From: Lysobacteraceae bacterium
GTDB lineage: Bacteria > Pseudomonadota > Gammaproteobacteria > Xanthomonadales > BQJN01
Direction of reading: 5' to 3'
DNA: 55,586 bases
Assembly (NCBI GenBank): GCA_021604725.1
Contig: BQJN01000016.1
Location: forward strand, 1-55,586
In this document: in pieces, positions 9,301 through 17,958 of the stretch
Layout of the letters: each line of letters opens with the position of its first letter
How positions within the stretch are numbered: the first letter of the stretch is position 1
Made by a program: the position numbers and the translations under genes
Notes under the pieces: model-generated
Seen by the model: only the letters and a program-made list of their open reading frames with translations
What the model was told of the DNA's origin: nothing
Databases searched by the model: none

Positions 9301-12105
9301 AGTCACCGTCAGTGTTTCACTGGCGTCGAGATCGAAGCCATCGGCAGCCAGAACCAATTGCGTTGGTGTCCCCGCCAGCAGTGGGTTGGAGGCTGCTATT
9401 GCGTTGGTCTTGGTTTCCAGGAAAGAGGCGTGAATCTGAATATCATCAAATGACTTGGCACCTACCGCCAGGCCCTCGCCCAGGAATCGGATCTCAGTGG
9501 TTGCTGAGATGTAAGCGGTGATGTCGTATGCCTCAGGCTGGTCAGTAAAGTTCGAAACGCCATAATCAAACGTATCCAGGCGCGTCCATGCCGTTCCACT
9601 GTTCGGGCGAATCTCCAGATGCACGCTACCAGGCACTCCAGCCTCCAGATCGAAGTAGGAGTGAGTAAATGTCAGGTCTGCAGCGACCGCTGTGCTTAGA
9701 TCAGCAATCCTTGATAGCGCCATGCCTTGAACAGAGATCGCAGCACCTGAGTAGTCAGCGGTCATAGCTAGACAGTTGCCACCATTGCAATCGGGAGCAA
9801 ACGGGAACACGCACATGACCTGCCCGGTTCCTGGCGTCGGGCCATCAACGTCGAGACTCAACGGATCGGTTTCCTGCCAATTGTTGGTCCAGTTGCTGGT
9901 GCCGTTGTTGTTGGCATACGACACCGCGTCAAATTCGTCCCGCCAGGTTTCGTCCAGGGTTGGGGCACTGGCGACCGTCGTGTTTGCATCGTAGGTGGCA
10001 TTGGTCGGCAGGAAATCCAGCATCTGCACGCCGGTGGTGGTCGAAGTACCGACGTTGCTCAATTCAATGGTGTAGGTAATGGTGTCACCAGGCGCAACCG
10101 GATTGCCCCCAGCCGACGAAGTTTTAGTCAACGTCAGTTCCGGGTCGCCGATGACCAGCAGGTCGGTGTCGGCGACGACTTCTTCCGAGGCTGTCACCTT
10201 GACGTGGTTGAAAATCTGGCTGGTAGTGACCGGTACCAGCGGGTCGTTGACCGTTACGTTAAACGTGATGTTGACGGTCTGGCCCGGACCGATGTCGCCC
10301 AGGTCGTAGCCGGCATTGACGCCGTCATCGTCTAGCGGGAACGGAGTGGCTCCACCACCGCTGTCGTCAGCAATGCTGCCACCATCGACTTCCGTGGTGT
10401 TTTCAACATAGGTCGTATTGGGGTCGAGCGTATCGGCCGTGATCACGCCCTGATTGGACGATACGCCCTTGTTGGTCACGTCAATCGAGTACTTGATGGT
10501 ATCGCCGGGGTCGATGCCTCCATCACCATTCAGATCATTCACCAAAATACCGACCTTGAGCACGTCAATGTCGGGAAAAGGAATGATGAAGGTACCCATA
10601 TCCAATGCTGGGTCAGCAGGGCTAGCCGTAGCCGGATCCTGGCCCCATGCAGCAGTGATCAAGGTATTGTCGAGGGTGTAGAGTTTGAGCTGGCTTTGGT
10701 CGCCGTCGACAATATCCCGAATCTGCAGCGACTCCAGAGCATTGAACGCGATCTGTTGATCGTAGAGATCGCCGTTCGGGTCCAGCAATGAGCCGGTATT
10801 GGGGTCGGAGTCATAGTCGACATACAGTGTCGTATCAGCCACCGCAGTGACCCAGACCGGGCTTGAGTTCTCCGCCGGTGGCGCAGCCGAGTTGACTTGG
10901 CCCCAACCCAGTCCAACGACCACGCTGGTGGTCAATTGACCGGACTGAACCAGCGGAAAACCCCAATCCGAGGCTGTGCTATCGAAGTCAATCGCACTCA
11001 ACGCATAAAAAGTCTCACCACCGGGCGTGAAGAAACGGCCACCGGACCCTTCCGGCATTCGAAAATTGAAATGTCCGCCCGCCGGTACGCTGAAGTTGCC
11101 ATTGACAATCATTCCGCCCTGCCGCGTCTGATGGTTAACGGTAATGGCCGAACCGTTCGGGTTGTAGGCAATGATGAAAGTGGCTTGGTCGGTATCACTG
11201 GGGTCGGGGTCAGACGATCCAGCCGGCGAATAGTACTCGGTAGACCAGTCGCTGCTCGGCACCAGTGAATACCAACGCCCCGCGTACGTAGTACCTCGGT
11301 CGCCAGTCAGCAGATAAACCTGAATTGGATTGGTCGCGTTGATGGTCGCGCCAGTCAATATGCCATTACCTGCCGTGGTGATGTCCTGCACCACCATCGA
11401 CTCACCACGCGCCAGAACCTGCGTGATGTCGGTGCTGCCGTTGCCATCCCGATCGATGGTGACTGTTGTACCGTCCGCGCTGGAGATGATCGATGCCGCA
11501 GTATACTGAAACATCTGGTGACTGCTGATATCCTCACCGACCGGCGCTTCAAAACTGGTTCCCCAGGCACCGACCGGAAACACTTCACCGGCACCGCCCA
11601 ACAGCGAACCTTCCTGCAAGCGATAGCCATGTCTCGACAAAACCACGGTCCCGGTCGAAGCGACATAGTCTCGTGCGTCATAGAACTGGTTGCCCGCCAC
11701 ACGCGGCACCGGAATGTTATTGTCCAGGATGATTAAGTCAGATGCGCCAATACGATCACAACTGACCGTCGCGCAACCCGGAGGAAGTCCCGTGCTGGCG
11801 TCGACATCACCCCAAATCTCGGTCGATGCTTGAACCGGGTTGGTTATATCCGCTTCGTAACCGTCTTCCCAATGGTCGTAGGTGACCACCGAATTGTCGG
11901 TAGAGAATACCAGGGAGGTGAAACTGCGCACCGTCTCAGACGCGGGTGGATTGTTGGTATTCGGGCTGATTGCATCCGACCAGTCACGAATATGCTGCTC
12001 ATCGACAGGAATGTAGAACTCGCGTACGGGCAAAATCTGTGCGTTGGCTGATAAGCTTGTCAGCACGATTCCGAGAGCAGTGGTTTGGCGGAATAAACTC
12101 TTCAT
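3334..12105 (-). CDS. Giant exported protein: DUF11 and ten SdrD_B-like domains with a C-terminal gingipain (C25) peptidase domain
   Basis: 2923 residues from the ATG at 12105, which begins a signal peptide ending near SLSANA; the open frame extends upstream to 12216 without signal-like sequence. Order: an N-terminal region of about 500 residues resembling IgGFc-binding-type surface domains; DUF11-like domains from about residue 515 (DTIKYSIDVTNKG, DTITYTIELSNVG) with a MAM/lectin-like insert; ten SdrD_B/Cna-B-like domains from about 975 to 2095, each with a DxDxNG-type calcium-binding start and ending in a YxFxxLPxGxY turn; a linker; then a C25 cysteine peptidase domain. The catalytic pair is visible as His2793 in GYTGHAAASVW and Cys2828 in AQFSCWNSYF. 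I see no sorting domain such as the type IX C-terminal domain, so the export route is unclear. It probably works as a cell-surface or secreted protease on a long calcium-stiffened stalk. Confidence 0.87.
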   Translation of the reverse strand: MKSLFRQTTALGIVLTSLSANAQILPVREFYIPVDEQHIRDWSDAISPNTNNPPASETVRSFTSLVFSTDNSVVTYDHWEDGYEADITNPVQASTEIWGDVDASTGLPPGCATVSCDRIGASDLIILDNNIPVPRVAGNQFYDARDYVASTGTVVLSRHGYRLQEGSLLGGAGEVFPVGAWGTSFEAPVGEDISSHQMFQYTAASIISSADGTTVTIDRDGNGSTDITQVLARGESMVVQDITTAGNGILTGATINATNPIQVYLLTGDRGTTYAGRWYSLVPSSDWSTEYYSPAGSSDPDPSDTDQATFIIAYNPNGSAITVNHQTRQGGMIVNGNFSVPAGGHFNFRMPEGSGGRFFTPGGETFYALSAIDFDSTASDWGFPLVQSGQLTTSVVVGLGWGQVNSAAPPAENSSPVWVTAVADTTLYVDYDSDPNTGSLLDPNGDLYDQQIAFNALESLQIRDIVDGDQSQLKLYTLDNTLITAAWGQDPATASPADPALDMGTFIIPFPDIDVLKVGILVNDLNGDGGIDPGDTIKYSIDVTNKGVSSNQGVITADTLDPNTTYVENTTEVDGGSIADDSGGGATPFPLDDDGVNAGYDLGDIGPGQTVNITFNVTVNDPLVPVTTSQIFNHVKVTASEEVVADTDLLVIGDPELTLTKTSSAGGNPVAPGDTITYTIELSNVGTSTTTGVQMLDFLPTNATYDANTTVASAPTLDETWRDEFDAVSYANNNGTSNWTNNWQETDPLSLDVDGPTPGTGQVMCVFPFAPDCNGGNCLAMTADYSGAAISVQGMALSRIADLSTAVAADLTFTHSYFDLEAGVPGSVHLEIRPNSGTAWTRLDTFDYGVSNFTDQPEAYDITAYISATTEIRFLGEGLAVGAKSFDDIQIHASFLETKTNAIAASNPLLAGTPTQLVLAADGFDLDASETLTVTYDVTVNDPQAPGNAQLINTAQASSAEAPNPLLAVVSDPLHSALVTGLVWVDADGDGFQDVVEPGIGEVTVTLEVSDGMGGYTTYATIDTDANGEYAFYYLPPGDYRTRVDGADIPAGLSIADGSSNPRTQFTLSAGEHQENEDFGYWPTNNVAIGDTVFADANGNGVQDSGEAGIGNVTVRLINAATGVATGDTATTDAMGRYLFTNIAPGQYSVEVTDTNNELTGYSNTTGGETSAPVTLFAGESSLDADFGYDIASLRSITDRVWFDLDGDGILDGNESGINGTTVKLLDNSGNVVATTQTDSNGQFTFSGLPDGDYSVVVTDTGDTLQGLNGTTSFAVAGTRSHTLAGSDLSLTSYGYGRPSSITGTVFSDADNDEIRDPNESVIPGTTVILFQDTDGDGNYETQVDTQVTDAMGFYAFTGLPPGNYYASVNNAQPSLSGYSPTTTDQQVGVIGTQINATLGIPNGGVTGVDFGYINSSLPDVSGNVWHDLDADGVDDGAGEPRLAGITLALVDDNGVVVATTTTDSNGDYTFPDVAAGDYSVDVTDRASLLSGFLLTSGFDSIDITVASSDITDIDFGYVRERGDSSLGGTVWLDADHDGSFQPTEGRIANVDVELYDVGPDGAIGGGDDTLVATTTTDASGDYVFHDLAAGNYYTAVDDPTLPSGLSISPLGPTDPSIVVPLSKNETRLDINFGYISAANSLLGDQVWADANGNGLLDPGEVGIAGVEIDIVATGGGFSTTVTTDSLGRWLLPNVAPGEYYLEFDPATLPAGFDPTPTNADETWVVDVMAGTDYLHLDWGFEETTMGAVLGTVSGTVFLDSNANANQNPGEPGISIVTVSLLDSSGNVVASMMTDAAGGDYAFTGVPAGTYSVAITDANGVLVGLNQTTTSPPQFVLPPGGSQTDLDFGFAPSAGTGTIGSQVWHDLDNDGFRDVGEPGMQGVTIDLWHDRNNDGVIEPGVDNFLRSATSDANGEYQFTGLVAGNYLVTVADAAGVTNGFTLTAPTPAQPGVDNYSQLDPYDITLTSGSPNDFTADFGYNAAADLTISGTAFVDANNNGTLDGETGVETVTLSLYRDLDGDGVLDSSDAFLGTQVTPANGTYSFTNLPPGDFLVVANTTGTAVFGYAQTTQTGTGGIQPVTLVAADSPDNDFGYYDGGVTPVPVTLGHFVSWQASDGLQVQWTTMSETSNVGFQLYGEVDGRLLPLGELVPSTVQDSVTPTSYSMTVSASVDRLWLADIDITGQHKRHGPFELTREYGGIVPAASIDWPAIRAEHANAVRGAQAAAAVELLVESDGIYRVDWQQLADAGWVINGVDASELALTENGQAVAIHVEPSEGLFGPGSSIEFVGRGIKTLYSETNVYRLQVDSANAVRVERDNSYVEAVADDAHHIATQRYAPNLQYGFASPLADPWYAQRLLYVNNTPQTFGVDFDVDRPIARSEASIGFELWGVTQQAANPDHHLRADFNGVEVAEISGDGLAAINRTIPVTAAAGMHSVDLTITGEHGLAVDVVNIEAITMQWQRQLFADSDRFDSVVHSDRAGPDPDIIGKTGFESSEPFPGIGVQIDGYSTDSVVAYALTPTPVRLQGTTVNNGGSGFAVKLPALGEGTRYLVQTASSVQSPTLRAIEADDDLMAGPAQYLMISHSHFIDNLAPLVDYHQLNGLAVKVTDVAAVYRRYSGGVVDATAIQQYIRDMYATHGTQYVLLVGGDSYDYHNNLGLGSISLVPTLYRPTSQVLAFTPSDQSYADVDGDLRPDLAIGRLPARTHAELQAMIGKTIDYAGKAYQSEALFAAGPFSEGVAFDTQSDALIDALPDHWIVDRAYLDQLPSAAARQTIINRINQGLAFTGYTGHAAASVWNFPDVLMGLNDVSSLQNEGRPTVVAQFSCWNSYFVDPYQNTIALRFLNEGDHGAAAVMGSTGLSQVESNQLLGNRLMPLLTIPGTTVGDAVMMALDSLGSTHPGQTDVLLGFTLLGDPALVIEP

Positions 12106-12174
12106 TTCAATACCCCAACAGTGAGGGGCTCTAAAACAGTTGCATCCCTCAGATAGCGCTTCGCAAATACGGGA

Positions 12175-12203
12175 ACCGGCCGCAGTTAAAAACTGCGGCC
12201 GGT
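12175..12203. promoter_or_regulatory. Perfect 13-bp hairpin in the leader of the giant gene
   Basis: ACCGGCCGCAGTT, a 3-base loop, then the exact reverse complement. It lies about 70 bp upstream of the giant gene start and downstream of the propeller gene stop, in the only gap between them. No T-run follows on either strand, so it is not a standard intrinsic terminator. It could be an attenuator, an RNA-processing or stabilising hairpin, or an operator. Confidence 0.55.
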
Positions 12204-12322
12204 AGGCCCGGGCCACCCACCCTGTTCAGCCGAAGCCAATCTAGCATGAGATCGTGCGATGGCTGAACTTTAGCGTGTAAAACATTGTTACCGCGAAGAA
12301 ATAGTGACGCAGTTCTCGGTTC

Positions 12323-15247
12323 TCAAGGCCGCTTGCCGCGTATTGCTGGCGGGGCCTTCAACCGCGGCGACGGCGGCTCTACAGCGTGAATGACCAGGCT
12401 ATTGCTAGCTTCAGCAAAATCATTGCTGATACGAACAGTGTAGGTGCCTGGCTTGGCATAGGGCGAATGGCCCAACTGAGCGCGCTGCTGATAGGAAAGT
12501 TCGTCATTCGGCTCCTGCTCGGCGTCTGTTGGTTCATGGGCGGTCGCCAACTCGAGATCAACCATCAAATCCCAATCGGTACGGTTGATCCCCTGCATCG
12601 CATTGAGCTCCCAACGACGCAAGACCCGCTCATCTTCATCTTGGATCTCAATACTGACGACACTGGATTGGCCTGCGACGAAATGTATTGGAGCCGTGAC
12701 TGCATCTTCCGGTCGCGCAAACCACCTTGACGGTCGTGAGTACCAGCGCCCCGTGGCCTGCACCTCATCGATATGAAACACCGCCAATGGCTCATCGGAA
12801 TGTTGCTCAAATTCCTGAATCGGCAACACATCAACAATCCAGATACTGCGCCCGTGCGTCCCGGCCACCAACTCTCGCTCACGCGGATGCACTACCAGGT
12901 CATGCACAGGCACATTGGGCAGGCCGCCTTGCAAGGCGTGCCATGAATCACCGCGGTTGGTTGATACGTATACACCTCGATCAGTCCCGACATACAGGAC
13001 ATCAGCATTGACCGGATCTTCAACCACGACATTAACCGGCTCGGCTGGCAGGTTGGCGCTGATATCTTTCCAGCGTTGTCCGAGATTGTCTGTGACATAC
13101 ACATAGGCGGTAATGTCATCGTCGCGATAACCGTTGAGAGCAACATAGGCGCGATCGCGCTGGTGCGCCGAGGCCACAACACGACTGACCCAGCGATCAC
13201 CCGGCAGCCTGGAAGCCACATTATTCCACTGTGCGCCGCCGCTATCGGTTACCCAAACTTCGCCGTCATCGCTGCCAGCCCAAATCAAGCCGAATGACAA
13301 TGGCGACTCGGCAAGGCTGGTCAGCGTAGCGAACGGCACATCGCCGCGTTGCCTGGAGCGAGTCAGGTCTTTGCTTATCGCAGCCCATGTGTCACCGCGG
13401 TCCATGGATCGATACAACTTGTTGGCACCGAAATAGACGATATCCTGATTATGAGAGGACAACTTTACCGGCGTATTCCAGTTGTAGCGCAGCGCTGGCT
13501 CACCGATGTTGTCGCGAGGGCGTACTTCATTGCGACCATCGGCACCGATGCGCGCATACCAACCAAACTGATAGCCGGTAAAAACCGTGTCATCCCTGGA
13601 GTCGATATTGACGTGCATGCCATCGCCGCCATTGATGCGCTGAAAGCTGGGACCGTCCTGCCAACGGTTGCGACTCGACCCCTTCAAGGTGCCATTGTCC
13701 TGCAACCCACCGTAGACGTTGTAGGGCTCAGCCATATCGACCGCCACCGAATAGAACTGACCGACCGGCTGCGAGTCCACGGTGATCCACGACTGTCCAC
13801 CATCGAAACTCATGTCCAAACCACCATCGTTGCCCAACAGCAGTCGGTCAGGGTGGTCAGGATCGATCCACATTGCCTGATGATCGACGTGTACAGAACG
13901 TTGATTGATGCCCTCGAATGTCTTGCCGCCATCGGCCGTGGTTATGATTGGCACACCCAACAGGTAGACGCGATCCGGATCGACTGGGGACACCCGGCAT
14001 TGGCCAAAGTAGTAGCCGTAGCTATACACCACCTGCTGGATTGGATCGTCGTGCGTCTTTTGCCAGGAATCGCCACCATCGTCGCTGCGGTACAACTCCA
14101 GACTCTTGATATCCGTGTTGAACAAATTGGCATTGGCATCGGAGATTTCTTCCAGCAACTGCGCCATGCTCAACTCATCATTCTCCAGCATGGCAATCAG
14201 CGCATCAGCATCGATGTCAGTCTGCAGATCATTGTTTTGGATGAATGACTCGATCTGGTCCTTGCTATGCGCCAGGAATTGATCGCGCGTCATGTCTCGC
14301 ACGCGCTTCGGTGTGAGCGGGTCATCGCCAAGATCCCATTGCGACTCCGGCAATGGTTCCTGGTTATCAATGCAGGCGTACAGGGTTTGTGGTGACGAGG
14401 CCGACACAGTCAGCCCGATGCGCCCAACGTGTTCGCCGACAGGCAGGCCGCCGGCGAGGCGCGAAAAGGTTCGGCCGCCATCCCGCGAACGCCATACCCC
14501 ACTGCCTTCTCCGCCCTCAACAAAATTCCAGGGTCGGCGCGAGCGCTCCCAGGTCGAGGCATACACAACACTGGGGTTGCCGGGCTCGAATGCCATATCG
14601 ATGACACCCGTCCATCGGCCGCCCTTGAGTACCTCAGTCCAGCTCTCACCGCCATCCTCGCTTAGGTAGACGCCACGCTCGCCACCTGGGGTATAGAGTT
14701 TGCCGGCGGCACCGACCACAATGCGACTGGAGTCGGTGGGGTCGACCAATATTTTGCCGATCCGGTCGCTATCACCCAAGCCCATATAGCGGACAGTCTG
14801 CCCACCATCAATACTCAAATACACGCCCATGCCGCCATAGGATGATCGGCTTGAGTTGTTCTCGCCGGTACCAATCCACAGCCGCGTCGGATCATTCGGA
14901 TCGAGTGCGATATCACCGATAATCATGCTCGGCCACTGGTCTGACAAGGGCTCGAAGGTGACACCGTTATTGGTCGTTTTCCAGACGCCGCCGGAGGCAT
15001 AGGCGACGTAGAAAGAGTATGGCTGGCCCGGCACCACCTCGATATCAACCAGGCGTCCGCCTTGCACAACAGGGCCGACATCACGCCACTTAAGCGCTGC
15101 AAATGGACTGCTATGCTGCAGTGACTGGTGATGCTCCCAGGCCTCGAGCTTGTCTTTAAAATCGGCAGCCCCATTCGCTCTTGGGCGCGCATCTATGTTC
15201 GCCGACAATGTCGCGATCGCCAGTAGCAAGAAAATGTTTCGCATCAT
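12323..15247 (-). CDS. Exported BNR/sortilin (VPS10)-type beta-propeller protein
   Basis: 974 residues with a short signal peptide (MMRNIFLLLAIATLSANIDA). The body is a repeated propeller with Asp-box and BNR motifs: SGGVWKTTNNGVTF, GVYLSIDGGQT, GVYLSEDGGESWTEV, GVWRSRDGGRTF, YRSDDGGDSWQKT, DMSFDGGQSW, VYVSTNRGDSWHAL. This is the architecture of the sortilin/VPS10-like and xyloglucanase-like proteins often annotated as photosystem-stability-factor-like. Catalytic residues of a glycosidase cannot be assigned, so function is open. The C-terminal ~130 residues form a beta-rich tail (YTVRISNDFAEASNSLVI). A CAGGGA ribosome-binding-like stretch precedes the ATG. It lies between the patatin gene and the giant gC25 gene on the same strand. 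Confidence 0.85.
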   Translation of the reverse strand: MMRNIFLLLAIATLSANIDARPRANGAADFKDKLEAWEHHQSLQHSSPFAALKWRDVGPVVQGGRLVDIEVVPGQPYSFYVAYASGGVWKTTNNGVTFEPLSDQWPSMIIGDIALDPNDPTRLWIGTGENNSSRSSYGGMGVYLSIDGGQTVRYMGLGDSDRIGKILVDPTDSSRIVVGAAGKLYTPGGERGVYLSEDGGESWTEVLKGGRWTGVIDMAFEPGNPSVVYASTWERSRRPWNFVEGGEGSGVWRSRDGGRTFSRLAGGLPVGEHVGRIGLTVSASSPQTLYACIDNQEPLPESQWDLGDDPLTPKRVRDMTRDQFLAHSKDQIESFIQNNDLQTDIDADALIAMLENDELSMAQLLEEISDANANLFNTDIKSLELYRSDDGGDSWQKTHDDPIQQVVYSYGYYFGQCRVSPVDPDRVYLLGVPIITTADGGKTFEGINQRSVHVDHQAMWIDPDHPDRLLLGNDGGLDMSFDGGQSWITVDSQPVGQFYSVAVDMAEPYNVYGGLQDNGTLKGSSRNRWQDGPSFQRINGGDGMHVNIDSRDDTVFTGYQFGWYARIGADGRNEVRPRDNIGEPALRYNWNTPVKLSSHNQDIVYFGANKLYRSMDRGDTWAAISKDLTRSRQRGDVPFATLTSLAESPLSFGLIWAGSDDGEVWVTDSGGAQWNNVASRLPGDRWVSRVVASAHQRDRAYVALNGYRDDDITAYVYVTDNLGQRWKDISANLPAEPVNVVVEDPVNADVLYVGTDRGVYVSTNRGDSWHALQGGLPNVPVHDLVVHPRERELVAGTHGRSIWIVDVLPIQEFEQHSDEPLAVFHIDEVQATGRWYSRPSRWFARPEDAVTAPIHFVAGQSSVVSIEIQDEDERVLRRWELNAMQGINRTDWDLMVDLELATAHEPTDAEQEPNDELSYQQRAQLGHSPYAKPGTYTVRISNDFAEASNSLVIHAVEPPSPRLKAPPAIRGKRP

Positions 15248-15295
15248 TTTGATTCCCTGTTTGTTGTATTGCGCGTGGCAGGTGTTGTTTGCCGG

Positions 15296-16288
15296 TTATG
15301 TCCGCGCTGCCCGCAAAGCCCTGGTGCAGGCGATCTTGCCCGCGGCCACCAGGTGATCCAATTGTTCGAATGCCGCCCAATGCGTCGCACCCACTTCCGG
15401 GCCTACAACAAGATCGGCGGCAGCGGCCTGCACGTGTGCCAAATTCGATTGTGACAGACGCTCAGCTCGAACCATTAGCGCGAAGATATTCAGCTCTCCA
15501 AGGGGGTTGAGTTGGCCATGGTTGATGTCGCTGGCAATGGTGTAATCGCACTCGGTCAGGGCATGAACCGGCACGGGTGCCAGCACGGCGCCGTCAGCGA
15601 TCAGGCGAGCACCATCTGCACGCAACTCAAACACCCCTGGAATGGCCGCACTGTCACATACCGCTTCGACCAAATCGCCGCTGCAGGTATCCAGCAAGTC
15701 ACCGCCGTGCAGATCGACCGCACTGACCGTCAATGGCAACGCCAAATCCTCAAATCGGTTGACCGGAAGCAAAAACTCGACAGCATCCACCAACCTTTGC
15801 CGCGGCAACAGGTAGCTCTTGAGTAGAAACAAGTTGACCGCGACATGGCGCTTGAATTTTCCTGTGAGGCTGAGTTCACCGGTGGTCGGTACCAGTTGAT
15901 CAAACGCCAGCTGTCGATACGGCTCAGATTCCAAGAACTCGCGCATACGCGCCTCAACCCAATCCGGATCGGGACGCGCTGCATACATGGCCGCGACAAT
16001 CGCACCGGCACTGGTTCCCGCCAGGCGATGAACCGCTATACCTCGCTCGTGCAACACCTGCAGCACCCCAATATGAGCCAGCCCTCGTGCGCCGCCGCCG
16101 GCCAAAGCAACACCTAGATGGCGCGGTTTGCGGCGACGCAAGCGACGCAACCACGCAGGCAACCACAATCTCGGTTTGCGGCGAACAGCCAGGGTTTGAT
16201 TCAAAATATGACCGCGGGCATGAATTTTTCCATGTGGTGGACTATATCCGATCCACGTATTGCCGGCCCAGTACCCTTGCCCGACCAC
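15296..16288 (-). CDS. Patatin-like phospholipase (RssA/NTE type)
   Basis: A patatin-fold lipid acyl hydrolase. The oxyanion loop is GGGARG, the nucleophile elbow is [13 protein letters not shown] and the catalytic Asp of the Ser-Asp dyad lies in [12 protein letters not shown] basic stretch ([16 protein letters not shown]) precedes the domain and could touch membranes. The start is uncertain: the frame runs to a GTG at 16288 (330 residues), and a TTG at 16204 (302 residues) is the next option; neither has a clear ribosome-binding site. The first gives an N-terminus without recognisable features. It is divergent from gcvPB and 48 bp upstream of the propeller gene. Family members usually hydrolyse phospholipids; the substrate here is unknown. 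Confidence 0.83.
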   Translation of the reverse strand: MVGQGYWAGNTWIGYSPPHGKIHARGHILNQTLAVRRKPRLWLPAWLRRLRRRKPRHLGVALAGGGARGLAHIGVLQVLHERGIAVHRLAGTSAGAIVAAMYAARPDPDWVEARMREFLESEPYRQLAFDQLVPTTGELSLTGKFKRHVAVNLFLLKSYLLPRQRLVDAVEFLLPVNRFEDLALPLTVSAVDLHGGDLLDTCSGDLVEAVCDSAAIPGVFELRADGARLIADGAVLAPVPVHALTECDYTIASDINHGQLNPLGELNIFALMVRAERLSQSNLAHVQAAAADLVVGPEVGATHWAAFEQLDHLVAAGKIACTRALRAART

Positions 16289-16342
16289 GCTGATTCTGCG
16301 ACCATTCGCCGCTTGACCTCCGCCATTGGATGCCTACCCGCC

Positions 16343-17800
16343 ATGTTGATCTTCGAACAGTCGCAACCCGGCCGCTATGCAGCTGCACAATCGCCAGCAG
16401 CCAACGATACTGATGCCCTGATACCGGCCGAGTTCCGGCGCCAGGAGTCAGCCGATTTGCCGGAAGTTTCAGAGATGCAGGTTGTGCGTCATTACACGCG
16501 GCTGAGCCAAAAGAACTTTTCCATCGATACCCAGTTCTATCCGCTGGGATCGTGCACCATGAAATACAACCCACGGGCTTGCAACACACTGGCCAAGCTG
16601 GACGGCTTCCTGGCCCGCCACCCCTACGCCCCTGAGTCGCTGAGTCAGGGCTACCTCAAGGCCATGCATCATTTGCAGGAGATTCTGGCCGAAGTCACCG
16701 GCATGAAAGGCATCTCGTTGACGCCGATGGCTGGTGCCCAGGGTGAGTTCTGTGGCGTAGCGATGATACGGGCCTATCATGATGAGCGCGGCGACACGGC
16801 GCGGACCGAAATCATCGTTCCAGATGCTGCCCATGGCACCAACCCGGCAACCGCAGTTATGTGTGGTTACAAGGTGCACGAGATACCGACCATGGCGGAC
16901 GGTGATGTCGACTTTGAAGCATTGAAGAAGGCAGTTGGACCACAAACAGCGGGCATCATGCTGACCAACCCGTCAACGTTGGGCGTGTTCGAACGACGCA
17001 TCAAGGAAATAGCGGACTTGATCCACGAGGCAGGGGGCCTGCTGTACTACGATGGCGCCAACCTCAATGCAATTCTCGGCAAGGTCCGCCCAGGCGATAT
17101 GGGCTTTGATGCGATTCATATGAACCTGCACAAGACATTCTCGACGCCCCATGGTGGCGGCGGCCCAGGCTCCGGCGCGGTGGGCGTCAGCAAGCGACTA
17201 TTGCCTTACTTGCCGATTCCGATTGTTGGCAAGGACGACAATGGTTACCGCTGGTTGCGAGAGGATGAATGCCCGAAATCGATTGGCAGGCTGTCTACCT
17301 TCGCAGGCAATGCCGGCGTGCTTATCCGAGCCTATATCTATGCGTTGATGTTGGGCCGAGATGGCATGCACCGGGTTTCTGAATTCGCCACACTAAATGC
17401 CAACTACCTGATGGCCCGCCTTGAAGCGGCTGGCTTCAGATTGGCATTTCCTGGCCGTCGCGCCAGCCACGAATTCATCGTCACGCTGAAGCGAGAGGCC
17501 AAGGAGCATGGTTTGACCGCAACTGATCTTGCGAAGAACCTGCTGGATGCCGACCAGCACGCACCGACTGTGTACTTTCCGTTACTGGTCCCAGAGTGCC
17601 TGCTGATCGAACCTACTGAAACTGAAGCGAAAGAAACATTGGACCGATTTGTCGAATCCATGATCGAGATTCGCGACCGTGCAGTGAGTGACCCGGAATC
17701 GATCAAGGCCGCACCGCTGACCCAACCGGTGCGCCGACTCGACGACGTCAAAGCCGCCCGCCAATTGGATTTAATTTGGCAGCCTGACGGAGCGCAATAG
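16343..17800 (+). CDS. gcvPB: Glycine dehydrogenase (decarboxylating) subunit 2, P-protein
   Basis: 485 residues, full length for the split type P-protein beta subunit. It is the PLP-binding half that decarboxylates glycine and passes the aminomethyl group to lipoyl-GcvH. Signature segments include [14 protein letters not shown], the [14 protein letters not shown] region, [12 protein letters not shown] and the PLP lysine Lys264 in [20 protein letters not shown]. The ATG at 16343 gives the normal N-terminus ([11 protein letters not shown]); the frame is open further upstream but overlaps the divergent patatin gene. The partner subunit gcvPA and the T and H proteins are not in this window, which is unusual. 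A clear intrinsic terminator follows at 17923. I saw no glycine riboswitch in the short leader. Confidence 0.95.
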   Translation: MLIFEQSQPGRYAAAQSPAANDTDALIPAEFRRQESADLPEVSEMQVVRHYTRLSQKNFSIDTQFYPLGSCTMKYNPRACNTLAKLDGFLARHPYAPESLSQGYLKAMHHLQEILAEVTGMKGISLTPMAGAQGEFCGVAMIRAYHDERGDTARTEIIVPDAAHGTNPATAVMCGYKVHEIPTMADGDVDFEALKKAVGPQTAGIMLTNPSTLGVFERRIKEIADLIHEAGGLLYYDGANLNAILGKVRPGDMGFDAIHMNLHKTFSTPHGGGGPGSGAVGVSKRLLPYLPIPIVGKDDNGYRWLREDECPKSIGRLSTFAGNAGVLIRAYIYALMLGRDGMHRVSEFATLNANYLMARLEAAGFRLAFPGRRASHEFIVTLKREAKEHGLTATDLAKNLLDADQHAPTVYFPLLVPECLLIEPTETEAKETLDRFVESMIEIRDRAVSDPESIKAAPLTQPVRRLDDVKAARQLDLIWQPDGAQ

Positions 17801-17922
17801 CAAACTGGCTTGTTGGCGTCTGCTGACACGCCCTTGGCACCGCAAGACTAACTCATTTTCGCGTCAGGAGAGACAATGAACGGGTCATAGGCACTCTCCT
17901 TGACACGACACTCCCAGGTGAA

Positions 17923-17956
17923 AGCGAGCCCGGCCGATACCGGGCTCGCTTTTTTT
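17923..17956 (+). terminator. Intrinsic terminator after gcvPB
   Basis: An 11-bp perfect GC-rich stem (AGCGAGCCCGG with CCGGGCTCGCT, 6-base loop) followed directly by a run of seven T. It lies between the convergent ends of gcvPB and the acidic protein gene and is strong in the gcvPB direction. On the other strand only a short TTTC follows. Confidence 0.93.
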
Positions 17957-17958
17957 GG

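Noticed and set aside
8665..9453. A 262-codon open frame opposite the SdrD_B region
   Set aside because: Shadow of the repeated calcium-binding domains of the giant gene; composition is the mirror of the sense codons.
13349..14248. A 299-codon open frame on the plus strand opposite the propeller protein
   Set aside because: Antisense of propeller repeats with clear Asp-box motifs in the other strand; no start signal or domain of its own.
16205..16342. Glycine riboswitch before gcvPB
   Set aside because: The gap to the divergent patatin gene is short and I found no tandem glycine-aptamer-like elements.
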